Assembly (NCBI RefSeq): GCF_900103915.1
Contig: NZ_FNIG01000002.1
Span: 204,608-268,607 of the forward strand
Source of the DNA: Tenuibacillus multivorans
GTDB lineage: Bacteria; Bacillota; Bacilli; Bacillales; Alkalibacillaceae
Direction: 5' to 3'
Length of the DNA stretch: 64,000 nucleotides
Part shown: in pieces, positions 56,663 through 64,000 of the stretch
Numbering within the stretch: position 1 is the stretch's first letter
How the letters are laid out: each line of letters opens with the position of its first letter
Made by a program: the position numbers and the translations under genes
Notes under the pieces: generated by a model
Told to the model about the DNA's origin: nothing
Databases searched by the model: none
What the model saw: the letters and a program-made list of their open reading frames with translations, nothing else

Positions 56663-58489
56663 TTATAACTGATCTAACATCTGGAATTGGGATTTAACCA
56701 ATCCGTAATACTCACCTTGGTGGTTCATTAATTCATTATGATTTCCTTGCTCTAGAATCCGTCCATTTTCTAATACAATTATATTATCAGAATCACGAAT
56801 CGTTGATAGACGGTGTGCAATGATGATTGAGGTACGTCCTTTTAATAAACGCTTTAATGCATCTTGAATTTTAACCTCTGTTTCAGTATCGATACTAGCT
56901 GTTGCCTCATCTAAAATAATAATTTTAGGGTCAGCAAGTAACGCACGTGCGAAAGATAATAATTGTCTTTCACCTGCTGATAAAATATTTCCTCTTTCTT
57001 CGACTTCAGTTTCATAACCATCAGCCAAACGCTGAATGAAGTCATCTGCCCCAACGACTTTAGCTGCGTCGATAACCTCTTCATCACTTGCATCCGGTCG
57101 ACCGAATCGGATATTCTCCATAATCGTACCAGAGAAAATAAACGTATCCTGCAGGACGACACTAATATTTTGTCGTAGCCCATCAAGTTTAACATCTCTT
57201 AAATCAGTACCATCAATTTTAACCGAACCTTGAGTCGGATCATAGAATCGGTTGATTAAGTTAGCGATAGTTGATTTACCTGAACCCGTGTGTCCCACTA
57301 AAGCAACTGTTTCACCTGGCTTCATCTCTAATGAAATTTCATGTAGAGCAATACGGTCTTCATCATATGAGAACTGTACTTTGTCAAACTCAATATGTCC
57401 TTGAATATCATCCATTTCAATGGCATCATCTTTTTCTTTTACATTTGGTTTTTCATCCAAAAATTCAAATATACGTTCAGAAGCAGACATCGCCATTAAT
57501 AGCTGGTTATACATTTGACCAAGTCGAGAGATTGGCTCCCAGAACATTCCGATGAAAAATGTAAACGTAACAAAATTACCAAGTGTTACTTGAGGATCAT
57601 AAATGATTAGATATGATCCATAGGCTATTAGAATAACAGACCCTATCGCATTACTCATTTCGACGAATGGTCTAAACATCGCACTCTTTTTCGTTGCGAT
57701 TCTCCAGCTTTGGAACGTATCATCATTGACGCCATGGAAGTATTCTGTATTGTTATCTTCTTGTGAAAATGATTGTGTAATCCGAACACCTTGAATACTT
57801 TCATTTAAGTGTGAATTAACACGTGATTGCTGAATCCGTACCTGTTGCCATGAACGGCGGATATTCTTTCTCAGCTTCGTTGAAATATAGAACATAATAG
57901 GAATAACCACCATAATGGCTAGTGCTAGTTTTGGACTAACCACAAGTAAAATAATCACAATACTAATTAACATGATGGAATCCATTAATAGATTAATAAT
58001 CCCGTTCGTAAACAACTCTTGTAACGAGTTAATATCATTCATAATTCTAACAATAATGCTTCCTGCCGAACGATTATCAAAGAATCGATTCGATAGGCGT
58101 TGGACGTGTGAGAATAAGTGGTGTCTTAAATCATAGATAACATTTTGCCCTAAAATATTGACATATTTAATCCGAACAGCATTTCCAACATAACTTAGTA
58201 AATAAAGTGCTAATATTCCTACAGCAAATGAAAGTAGTAAGTTAGTATCTCCAGTTGGTAACACTTGATCGACGACATAATTACCTATAATGACAGGAAC
58301 GATCAATCTAACCGCCGTGGATACTAACATGGCAATAATAGCGATTGGTAATGCAGTTTTAGCATATGGTTTTACATATTTCAACAACCTGACAAGCTGC
58401 TGCCAGTTAAATGGTTTATCAACTGGAATATCCTGAGTGTAACGGAATCGTTTGAGATGAGGGCTTTTTGCCTTCAATGTCTCTGCCAT
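56663..58489 (-). CDS. yknV: ABC exporter half-transporter (YknV-like)
   Basis: A 608-residue type IV ABC exporter with six membrane segments (about 50-340) and an ATPase domain with Walker A GHTGSGKST and Walker B IIILDEATASID. The catalytic Glu is present, but the signature is LSAGE instead of LSGGQ. Length matches B. subtilis YknV (604). The start lies 12 bp after the upstream half-transporter, so a heterodimer is expected. In B. subtilis related proteins are linked to protection from the SdpC toxin. Substrate not shown. Confidence 0.82.
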   Translation of the reverse strand: MAETLKAKSPHLKRFRYTQDIPVDKPFNWQQLVRLLKYVKPYAKTALPIAIIAMLVSTAVRLIVPVIIGNYVVDQVLPTGDTNLLLSFAVGILALYLLSYVGNAVRIKYVNILGQNVIYDLRHHLFSHVQRLSNRFFDNRSAGSIIVRIMNDINSLQELFTNGIINLLMDSIMLISIVIILLVVSPKLALAIMVVIPIMFYISTKLRKNIRRSWQQVRIQQSRVNSHLNESIQGVRITQSFSQEDNNTEYFHGVNDDTFQSWRIATKKSAMFRPFVEMSNAIGSVILIAYGSYLIIYDPQVTLGNFVTFTFFIGMFWEPISRLGQMYNQLLMAMSASERIFEFLDEKPNVKEKDDAIEMDDIQGHIEFDKVQFSYDEDRIALHEISLEMKPGETVALVGHTGSGKSTIANLINRFYDPTQGSVKIDGTDLRDVKLDGLRQNISVVLQDTFIFSGTIMENIRFGRPDASDEEVIDAAKVVGADDFIQRLADGYETEVEERGNILSAGERQLLSFARALLADPKIIILDEATASIDTETEVKIQDALKRLLKGRTSIIIAHRLSTIRDSDNIIVLENGRILEQGNHNELMNHQGEYYGLVKSQFQMLDQL

Positions 58490-58501
58490 ATGTCTCCCCC
58501 C

Positions 58502-60262
58502 TTAAGCATGTTGTTTGTTTTCTCCTAGAATGGCTTCTTTATCTTGATATTGGATGTCGTAAATACGTTGATATGGACCGCCATTATTTAATAATTGTTC
58601 ATGTAGACCTCTTTCGACTATGGCTCCATCTTCTAATACAAGGATCTCATCAGAGTGTTTAAGTGAAGAAATACGATGCGCAATAATAAATGTCGTGCGC
58701 CCCTTCATCACTTCTTTTAAAGCCTTCTGAATCTTAAATTCTGTTTCCATATCTACTGCAGATGTTGCATCATCTAACACGAGTACCTTTGGATTAATTA
58801 AAATGGCACGTGCAATCGAAATACGCTGTTTTTGACCGCCAGATAATCCCATACCTCGTTCACCTAATAAGGTGTCATAGCCATCTGGCATAGCCATAAT
58901 GAAATCATGAGCTTGTGCGCGTTTAGCAGCATCTATAATGTCATCCATAGATGCTTCTGGATTACCGTAAGCGATATTATCTTTAATCGAAGTTGAGAAT
59001 AAAAACGGTTCTTGTAAAACAAATCCAATATGTTTTCTCATTTCTTTTAAAGAGTAATCCTCTATTGGTCTCCCATCTAACAACAATTCACCTTGTTCCG
59101 GCTCATAGAATCTTGTGATCAATTGTGTGATACTTGTTTTACCAGAACCAGTTGCACCAATTAAACCAATCGTCTTCCCAGGTGGTGCATCAAATGAGAT
59201 ATTTTTTAAAGCCTGGTCATCATTTTCAACATACGTTAATGTGACATCATTAAAGGTAACGTGTCCTTTAACCCCTTGTGGATTAACTGGTTCAGAAGCA
59301 TTTTTGATTTCATCTTCTGATTCTAAAATCTCTAATAAACGTTCCCCTGCTGCTTTGGATTGAGAGAAGTTGTTAATAACGAAACCAAAGTTCATTAAAG
59401 GTCCGACCAAGTACCAAATAAGAGTAAAGTAAGCAACAATAACACCGACATCAATGGCACCAGTCATCACTAAATATCCACCGAATCCTAATAAACTGAC
59501 CACACAGATATTACCGATAAACTCCATTAGTGGGAAATACTTTGACCAAATCGTCGCTGTATTGAGATAGTGCTGACGGTAGTTATCTCCTTTATCCGCA
59601 AATCGGTCAATCTCAAAATCCTCCCGAGATAACGATTTAACCGTATTCATTCCTGAAACGTTCTCTTGTACTCGAGTATTTAATCGACCAAACGATTTAC
59701 GGATTTTTCGGAATGCTGGGTGCACTCTTTGGTCAAATTTTCGCACCACAACAATTAAGAATGGCATTGAAGCCATTGTGACAAGTGCAAGTGGTACAGA
59801 ATAATAGAACATAACGGATAAACTACCTAAAACGAGTAACGTAATTCTGACCAACTCTGAAAAACCAAAAGATAGAAAGAATCTAAATAGTTCCACATCG
59901 GCTGTTAAACGAGACATTAAATCTCCAGTTTTGGCATTGTCGTAATAATGAAATGATAAGCTTTGTAACTTTTTATACAATGAATCACGTAAATTAAATA
60001 CTGTTGAAATACCAAAATAATCACCCATATATTGGTGAAAAAATGTTGATATAGATTTAACAATCATTATTCCAATAAAGACAAGTGAAAGTACTGGTAC
60101 TAAACCATAATTTTCTTCTCTAATAATGTCGTCTACTGTAATTTGCATCACAATTGGATACGCCACAGTTGTTAAGACAACGAAGAATAATGAAAATAAC
60201 GATAAAAAGAAATATCGTTTATAAGGCCAATAATATTGTTTAAGCTTCTTAAATGTCTCCAT
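58502..60262 (-). CDS. yknU: ABC exporter half-transporter (YknU-like)
   Basis: A 586-residue ABC exporter with six membrane segments, Walker A GATGSGKT and an intact LSGGQKQR signature. Its Walker B reads VLVLDDATSAVD, with Asp replacing the catalytic Glu. With YknV's altered signature this would give one degenerate and one active ATP site, as in known heterodimeric exporters. Length matches B. subtilis YknU (585). It is first gene of the pair. Confidence 0.82.
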   Translation of the reverse strand: METFKKLKQYYWPYKRYFFLSLFSLFFVVLTTVAYPIVMQITVDDIIREENYGLVPVLSLVFIGIMIVKSISTFFHQYMGDYFGISTVFNLRDSLYKKLQSLSFHYYDNAKTGDLMSRLTADVELFRFFLSFGFSELVRITLLVLGSLSVMFYYSVPLALVTMASMPFLIVVVRKFDQRVHPAFRKIRKSFGRLNTRVQENVSGMNTVKSLSREDFEIDRFADKGDNYRQHYLNTATIWSKYFPLMEFIGNICVVSLLGFGGYLVMTGAIDVGVIVAYFTLIWYLVGPLMNFGFVINNFSQSKAAGERLLEILESEDEIKNASEPVNPQGVKGHVTFNDVTLTYVENDDQALKNISFDAPPGKTIGLIGATGSGKTSITQLITRFYEPEQGELLLDGRPIEDYSLKEMRKHIGFVLQEPFLFSTSIKDNIAYGNPEASMDDIIDAAKRAQAHDFIMAMPDGYDTLLGERGMGLSGGQKQRISIARAILINPKVLVLDDATSAVDMETEFKIQKALKEVMKGRTTFIIAHRISSLKHSDEILVLEDGAIVERGLHEQLLNNGGPYQRIYDIQYQDKEAILGENKQHA

Positions 60263-60518
60263 GATGTTCCCCCTTTTTGAACTAGCCTCTAAATGAAAAA
60301 TGCTTTTAAAAAAATTGTACTTTTATAAATATATCGGGTTCCGAAATAAATTTCCACCCTTTTGCGCAAATTTCTTAAAATTTTTTATAATAAATATTCT
60401 ACAATATAAATGAAAGACATTCCCTCCTATAAAGGTTTGAAAATTTCTCGGTCTTAAGGCTGAGATTCATAAAAAGGGTAAATAATACTAGGAATTAATG
60501 AAATACGAGGTGATAAAC

Positions 60519-61847
60519 ATGAAATACATAATTATAGGCGGAGATGCAGCAGGGATGAGTGCAGCAATGCAAATTGTAAGGTCTGAAGGCGAACATGAGT
60601 TAATCACATTAGAACGAGGAGAAATTTATTCCTATGGACAATGTGGCCTTCCCTATGCCATTAGTGGCATCGTAGGCGAACCAGAAGATGTCATTGCTAG
60701 AAGTGTTGATAAATTTCGCGATAAATATGGCATTGATGCAAAAGTGAATCATGACGTGAAGCAGGTTGATACAGAAGAAAAAACGGTATCCGGTTCAATC
60801 ACAACATCAGGTCAAACCTTTCAATTCTCTTATGACAAATTATTAATTGCGACTGGAGCAAATCCTGTGATGCCTGATTGGGAGGGCATTCATTTAAATG
60901 GTATTTTTCATATTAAAACAATCCCTGATACAAATGAAATTCTGGATTACTTAGACCAGGATATTGATAACGTTACAATTGTCGGTGGTGGATACGTCGG
61001 TTTAGAAATGGCAGAGAATTTTAAAGCTATCGGTAAGGATGTTACGATTATCCAACGCGGAGAACAGCTTATGAAACAGCTTGATCAAGATATGGCGCAA
61101 TTAATTGATGATGAAGCTAAAAAGCAGGAGATCCAAGTCATTTATGGTGAATCGGTCAAAAGCTTTTCTGGAAATAAACAGGTTGAAAAATTACACACCG
61201 ACCAACAAGATTACCAGACTGATTTAGTCCTCTTATCGGTCGGGATTACACCGAATACGCAGTTTTTAGGTGATGAATTTAAATATGGTGATAAGGGCGA
61301 AATCATAGTTAATGAACATATGCAAACGAATGTTGCTGACGTATTTGCAGCTGGAGATTGCGCTAGTCAATATCATCGTATTAAACAACAACAAGACTAT
61401 GCGCCTCTGGGTACGCATGCCAATAAGCAAGGCATGATTGCTGGACAAAACCTTGTCGGTGGTAATAGATCATTTAAGGGCATCGTTGGTACATCTGTCC
61501 TAAAATTTTGCGATATAGATATCGGTAAAACCGGTCTATCAGAAAAAGAAGCAAAACAACTATCGATTGATTTTGATACGGTTAAAATCACGACCCGTCC
61601 TGTTGCTGGTTACTATTCGAACAAAGAAAAACTGACTGTTAAATTAGTTTATGAAAAAGTAAGTAAAACATTACTAGGAGCTCAAATCATTGGTCATAAA
61701 GGTGTCGATAAACGGATCGATGTGGTCGCAACAGCGTTGTATCATAACATGTCGACAACTGATTTACTGGACTTAGATCTCTCCTACGCCCCGCCATTTA
61801 ACGGCGTCTGGGACCCTATTCAACAAGCCGCCAAGCGGACGTTATAA
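60519..61847 (+). CDS. CoA-disulfide reductase/NADH oxidase family flavoprotein
   Basis: A 442-residue FAD enzyme: IIIGGDAAGMSAA at the N-terminus, the redox Cys42 in YSYGQCGLPYAISG, NAD-binding VGGGYVGLEMAE, FAD-binding VFAAGDCA and the C-terminal dimerisation domain. The SYGQCGLPY motif with a single Cys is shared by CoA-disulfide reductases and water-forming NADH oxidases. ATG 60519 has GAGGTG 6 bases upstream. It keeps CoA reduced or consumes NADH; the exact role is undecided. Confidence 0.86.
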   Translation: MKYIIIGGDAAGMSAAMQIVRSEGEHELITLERGEIYSYGQCGLPYAISGIVGEPEDVIARSVDKFRDKYGIDAKVNHDVKQVDTEEKTVSGSITTSGQTFQFSYDKLLIATGANPVMPDWEGIHLNGIFHIKTIPDTNEILDYLDQDIDNVTIVGGGYVGLEMAENFKAIGKDVTIIQRGEQLMKQLDQDMAQLIDDEAKKQEIQVIYGESVKSFSGNKQVEKLHTDQQDYQTDLVLLSVGITPNTQFLGDEFKYGDKGEIIVNEHMQTNVADVFAAGDCASQYHRIKQQQDYAPLGTHANKQGMIAGQNLVGGNRSFKGIVGTSVLKFCDIDIGKTGLSEKEAKQLSIDFDTVKITTRPVAGYYSNKEKLTVKLVYEKVSKTLLGAQIIGHKGVDKRIDVVATALYHNMSTTDLLDLDLSYAPPFNGVWDPIQQAAKRTL

Positions 61848-61849
61848 AT

Positions 61850-61880
61850 TAAAAACTCGCCTAGCCCGGCGAGTTTTACA
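61850..61880. terminator. bidirectional terminator
   Basis: AAAACTCGCC/GGCGAGTTTT stem between the convergent flavoprotein and ykuR genes. Confidence 0.83.
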
Positions 61881-62988
61881 CTTTTTGAATCATTTCAGTA
61901 ACAGCATTAATACCGACCTCGATCGCTCGTTCATCAGGATTTAATTGGTTATGATGTAACCCATATGAAGAGTTGACGCCTAACCAAAACATGAAGCCAG
62001 AGATGTCTTTTAGAAAATATCCAAAGTCTTCACCTGTCATCGCTTCGGGTGCTTCCGCATATTCAATGTCCGTACCATGTATCAATTGCTTAAACGCTTC
62101 AACATAATGAGCATCATTGTAAACCATGTAGTAATTGGCACCATAATCTACCGTTGTGCTACAATCGTACCTCAATTCAATACCTTTTAACATCTGTTCA
62201 ATGCTTTCTTTAATCGTTGTCATCGTTTCTGGCTTAATCGTCCGAATGGTTCCTTCGACTCTAGCATTTTCAGCTATAATATTTTGCACAGTCCCTGCTT
62301 CCATTTTGCCTAACGTGACGACAGCGGGATCTAATGGATTGCGGATTCGACTTACGAGTTGTTGAAGCTGTACATTAAAGGCGCTGGCTGCCATAATCAT
62401 ATCCTTCGTTTCATGTGGATAGGCCGCATGCCCACCTTTTCCATGAAAATCAATAAATAACTCACTAGTATTCGCAAATAATAACCCTGGCTTAGAGCTA
62501 ACTGTTCCAACTGGTAACCTCGGGTCGATATGTAAGGCAAAAATCATATCAGGGCGATATTTAGCCATCAGGTCACTCTCCAACATCGGTTGTGCTCCAC
62601 CTGGCCCCTCCTCTGCTGGCTGGAATAAAAATAAAACATGATGCTTCGGTCGTTGCTGCACTACCTGACTTAAGGCTCCCAATGCAATCGTCATATGTAA
62701 GTCATGTCCACATGCATGCATATAGCCTTCATGCGCTGAAGCAAAATCAAACCCTGTTTCCTCTTTAATCGGTAGACCATCAATATCGGTACGGTAAGCA
62801 ATTGTTTGACCGCCTTCAGTACCCTCTACTGACACGAATAAACCCGTATGCCATTTTTCAACAGTGATATGTTCTTGCGGTAAAGTTTCAATAAAGTCTA
62901 ACAGGTAGGCTTGAGTTTTATATTCCCGGAAGCCGGTCTCAGGGATTTGGTGTAAATCCCGTCTCACTTTTATCCAATCAGTCGTCAT
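61876..62988 (-). CDS. ykuR: N-acetyldiaminopimelate deacetylase
   Basis: A 370-residue M20-family amidohydrolase. MHACGHDLHMT carries metal ligands, and PAEEGPGGAQ and GGHAAYPHETKD follow. It hydrolyses N-acetyl-LL-diaminopimelate to LL-diaminopimelate in the acetylase branch of lysine/peptidoglycan biosynthesis. Its position after dapH fits that pathway, and the two are orthologs of ykuR and ykuQ (dapH). Sometimes called dapL, a name also used for an unrelated aminotransferase. Confidence 0.93.
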   Translation of the reverse strand: MTTDWIKVRRDLHQIPETGFREYKTQAYLLDFIETLPQEHITVEKWHTGLFVSVEGTEGGQTIAYRTDIDGLPIKEETGFDFASAHEGYMHACGHDLHMTIALGALSQVVQQRPKHHVLFLFQPAEEGPGGAQPMLESDLMAKYRPDMIFALHIDPRLPVGTVSSKPGLLFANTSELFIDFHGKGGHAAYPHETKDMIMAASAFNVQLQQLVSRIRNPLDPAVVTLGKMEAGTVQNIIAENARVEGTIRTIKPETMTTIKESIEQMLKGIELRYDCSTTVDYGANYYMVYNDAHYVEAFKQLIHGTDIEYAEAPEAMTGEDFGYFLKDISGFMFWLGVNSSYGLHHNQLNPDERAIEVGINAVTEMIQKV

Positions 62989-63011
62989 TTTCCTCTACCT
63001 TTCAGTATAAA

Positions 63012-63046
63012 TTAAGAAAAAGCGGAATCTATAAGACCCCGCTCCC
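63012..63046 (-). terminator. terminator-like hairpin between dapH and ykuR
   Basis: On the minus strand AGCGG/CCGCT encloses a 13-base loop and is followed by TTTTTCTT. It may cause partial termination between the two genes. Confidence 0.55.
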
Positions 63047-63049
63047 CCA

Positions 63050-63769
63050 TTATTCATCTAATTTTCTTAGCTCTTTTTTAATTTCAGTTTTAGATTTTGT
63101 TTGGTCATCAATTTCTTTAATGACCTTTGCAGGTGTGCCTGCCACAACTGTATTTGGTGGCACATCTTCCGTAACAATGGCACCAGCGGCAACAACTGAA
63201 CCTTTACCAACTGTAACACCTTCTAAGACAACACAATTCGCACCAATCACAACTCCGTCTTCAATTGTAACAGGTTTAGCTGATGGTGGTTCAATCACTC
63301 CTGCAAGGACTGAACCTGCCCCAATGTGGCAATCCTTTCCGACAGTTGCACGTCCACCGAGTACAGCATTCATGTCAATCATTGTACCTTCTCCAATGGA
63401 AGAACCGATATTAATCGAAGCACCCATCATAATGACAACCCCATCGCCAATTTCAACCTGATCACGAATAATGGCACCTGGTTCGATACGCGCATTAATA
63501 TTTTTTAAGTCCAATAAAGGAATAGCTGAATTACGGCGGTCATTTTCTACGACATAGTCATCAATTAAATGACTAAACTTTTCAATGTCTTCCTTGATGA
63601 CCTTCCATTCTCCAAATAACACGCCTGTCTGCTCGTCGACAAATGCTTGAATATCATCGTTAAATTCAATAGAGCTTAGTTTATTACCTTTTAAGTATAC
63701 TTTAACTGGTGTTGATTTTTTAGCATTTGAAATAAAATTAATAATCTCGTTGGCATCCATCTGTTTCAT
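63050..63769 (-). CDS. dapH: tetrahydropyridine-2,6-dicarboxylate N-acetyltransferase
   Basis: A 239-residue left-handed beta-helix acyltransferase with many hexapeptide repeats ([21 protein letters not shown] in part: [12 protein letters not shown], and [13 protein letters not shown]). It uses acetyl-CoA to make N-acetyl-2-amino-6-oxopimelate in lysine synthesis. ATG 63769 has GAGG 7 bases upstream. Confidence 0.95.
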   Translation of the reverse strand: MKQMDANEIINFISNAKKSTPVKVYLKGNKLSSIEFNDDIQAFVDEQTGVLFGEWKVIKEDIEKFSHLIDDYVVENDRRNSAIPLLDLKNINARIEPGAIIRDQVEIGDGVVIMMGASINIGSSIGEGTMIDMNAVLGGRATVGKDCHIGAGSVLAGVIEPPSAKPVTIEDGVVIGANCVVLEGVTVGKGSVVAAGAIVTEDVPPNTVVAGTPAKVIKEIDDQTKSKTEIKKELRKLDE

Positions 63770-63805
63770 GTTGAGTCCTCCATTTATTAAATTTCAATAA
63801 TATTA

Positions 63806-64000
63806 TTATTTTGATTGTTGTCTATAAAATTCATTCCGTATCTGTTTTAAAATTTCACGACGAGTATAAATTCCTTGCATTTTTTCTTCTTCATCAACGA
63901 CACATACAAAGGAATAGTTAATAAGAATGTGTAGGGCTTTTTCTAGTGAGTCCTGTTCTGTAATCGTTGGTACATCCGATTCCATGACATCTTCAACCTT
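63806..64000 (-). CDS. cbpB: CBS-domain protein, YkuL/CbpB-like, C-terminal part
   Basis: The window ends inside this reverse-strand gene; 64 C-terminal residues are present. VEDVMESDVPTITEQDSLEKA and a following CVVDEEEKMQGIYTRREILK make up most of the last CBS domain. Next to dapH in B. subtilis is YkuL (DarB/CbpB), a c-di-AMP-binding CBS protein that modulates Rel and pyruvate carboxylase. Identity rests on this position and the CBS pattern. Confidence 0.7.
   Translation of the reverse strand, partial: KVEDVMESDVPTITEQDSLEKALHILINYSFVCVVDEEEKMQGIYTRREILKQIRNEFYRQQSK

Overview
The window is a 64 kb chromosomal segment from a low-GC, endospore-forming member of the Bacillaceae. It is probably halotolerant or halophilic, judging from the acidic linkers and tails on several secreted proteins and a betaine/choline-type transporter. 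Gene content and order match the Bacillus subtilis ylb-cta-ylaF..N-ykt-pdh-rnjA-ykn/ykuL..R part of the chromosome, with local inversions, losses and insertions. Nearly everything is core genome; the only mobile element is a decayed IS607-type transposon.

Layout. (a) 1-10966: the ylb cluster in reverse of the B. subtilis order (ylbP end, ylbO, an enoyl-CoA hydratase relative, rpmF, ylbN, ylbM/tmcAL, ylbL, ylbK, ylbJ, coaD, rsmD), a strong candidate for the sporulation small RNA CsfG, and a large secreted or membrane-anchored protein. A ~155 bp structured repeat lies beside ylbP. (b) 11203-13540: an IS607-like element whose tnpA has three in-frame stops and whose tnpB has one, followed by a well-folded candidate omega RNA. 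(c) 13606-17051: a DUF7147 protein, ylbG, ylbF (ricF), ylbD, a YugN-like protein and a YtvI-like membrane protein. (d) 17084-32844: caa3 cytochrome c oxidase genes (ctaM-like, ctaG, then ctaFEDC, ctaB and divergent ctaA). The ctaG end is separated from ctaF by an ECF sigma/anti-sigma pair and an appDFABC-type oligopeptide ABC operon.

(e) 32873-43821: pycA, ylaN, glsA, ylaL, ylaJ, ylaI, ylaH, ylaF, an inositol monophosphatase gene, a frameshifted yktB, yktA and a nitronate monooxygenase-like gene. ftsW, phoH (ylaK) and typA (ylaG), which sit in this block in B. subtilis, are absent here. (f) 43855-51639: a candidate SR1 dual-function RNA encoding an SR1P peptide, a polysaccharide deacetylase lipoprotein, a BCCT transporter and the pdhABCD operon. 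(g) 52009-64000: ykyA, def, a tiny cationic ORF, rpoY-rnjA, ktrC, a four-copy ~20 bp periodic repeat, a YknU/YknV-like heterodimeric ABC exporter, a CoA-disulfide-reductase-like flavoprotein, the lysine/diaminopimelate genes ykuR and dapH, and the 3' end of a CBS-domain gene (ykuL/cbpB-like).

Functional themes are aerobic respiration and its heme supply (cta genes), entry of pyruvate into central metabolism (pdh, pycA), RNA processing and ribosome biogenesis (rnjA, rsmD, tmcAL, ricF, rpmF, def), and sporulation (ylbO, ylbJ, ylbD, ylaJ, ytvI-like, csfG). Most genes are separated by clear intrinsic terminators. The most interesting signals are non-coding: the CsfG and SR1 candidates, the omega RNA and two classes of intergenic repeat.
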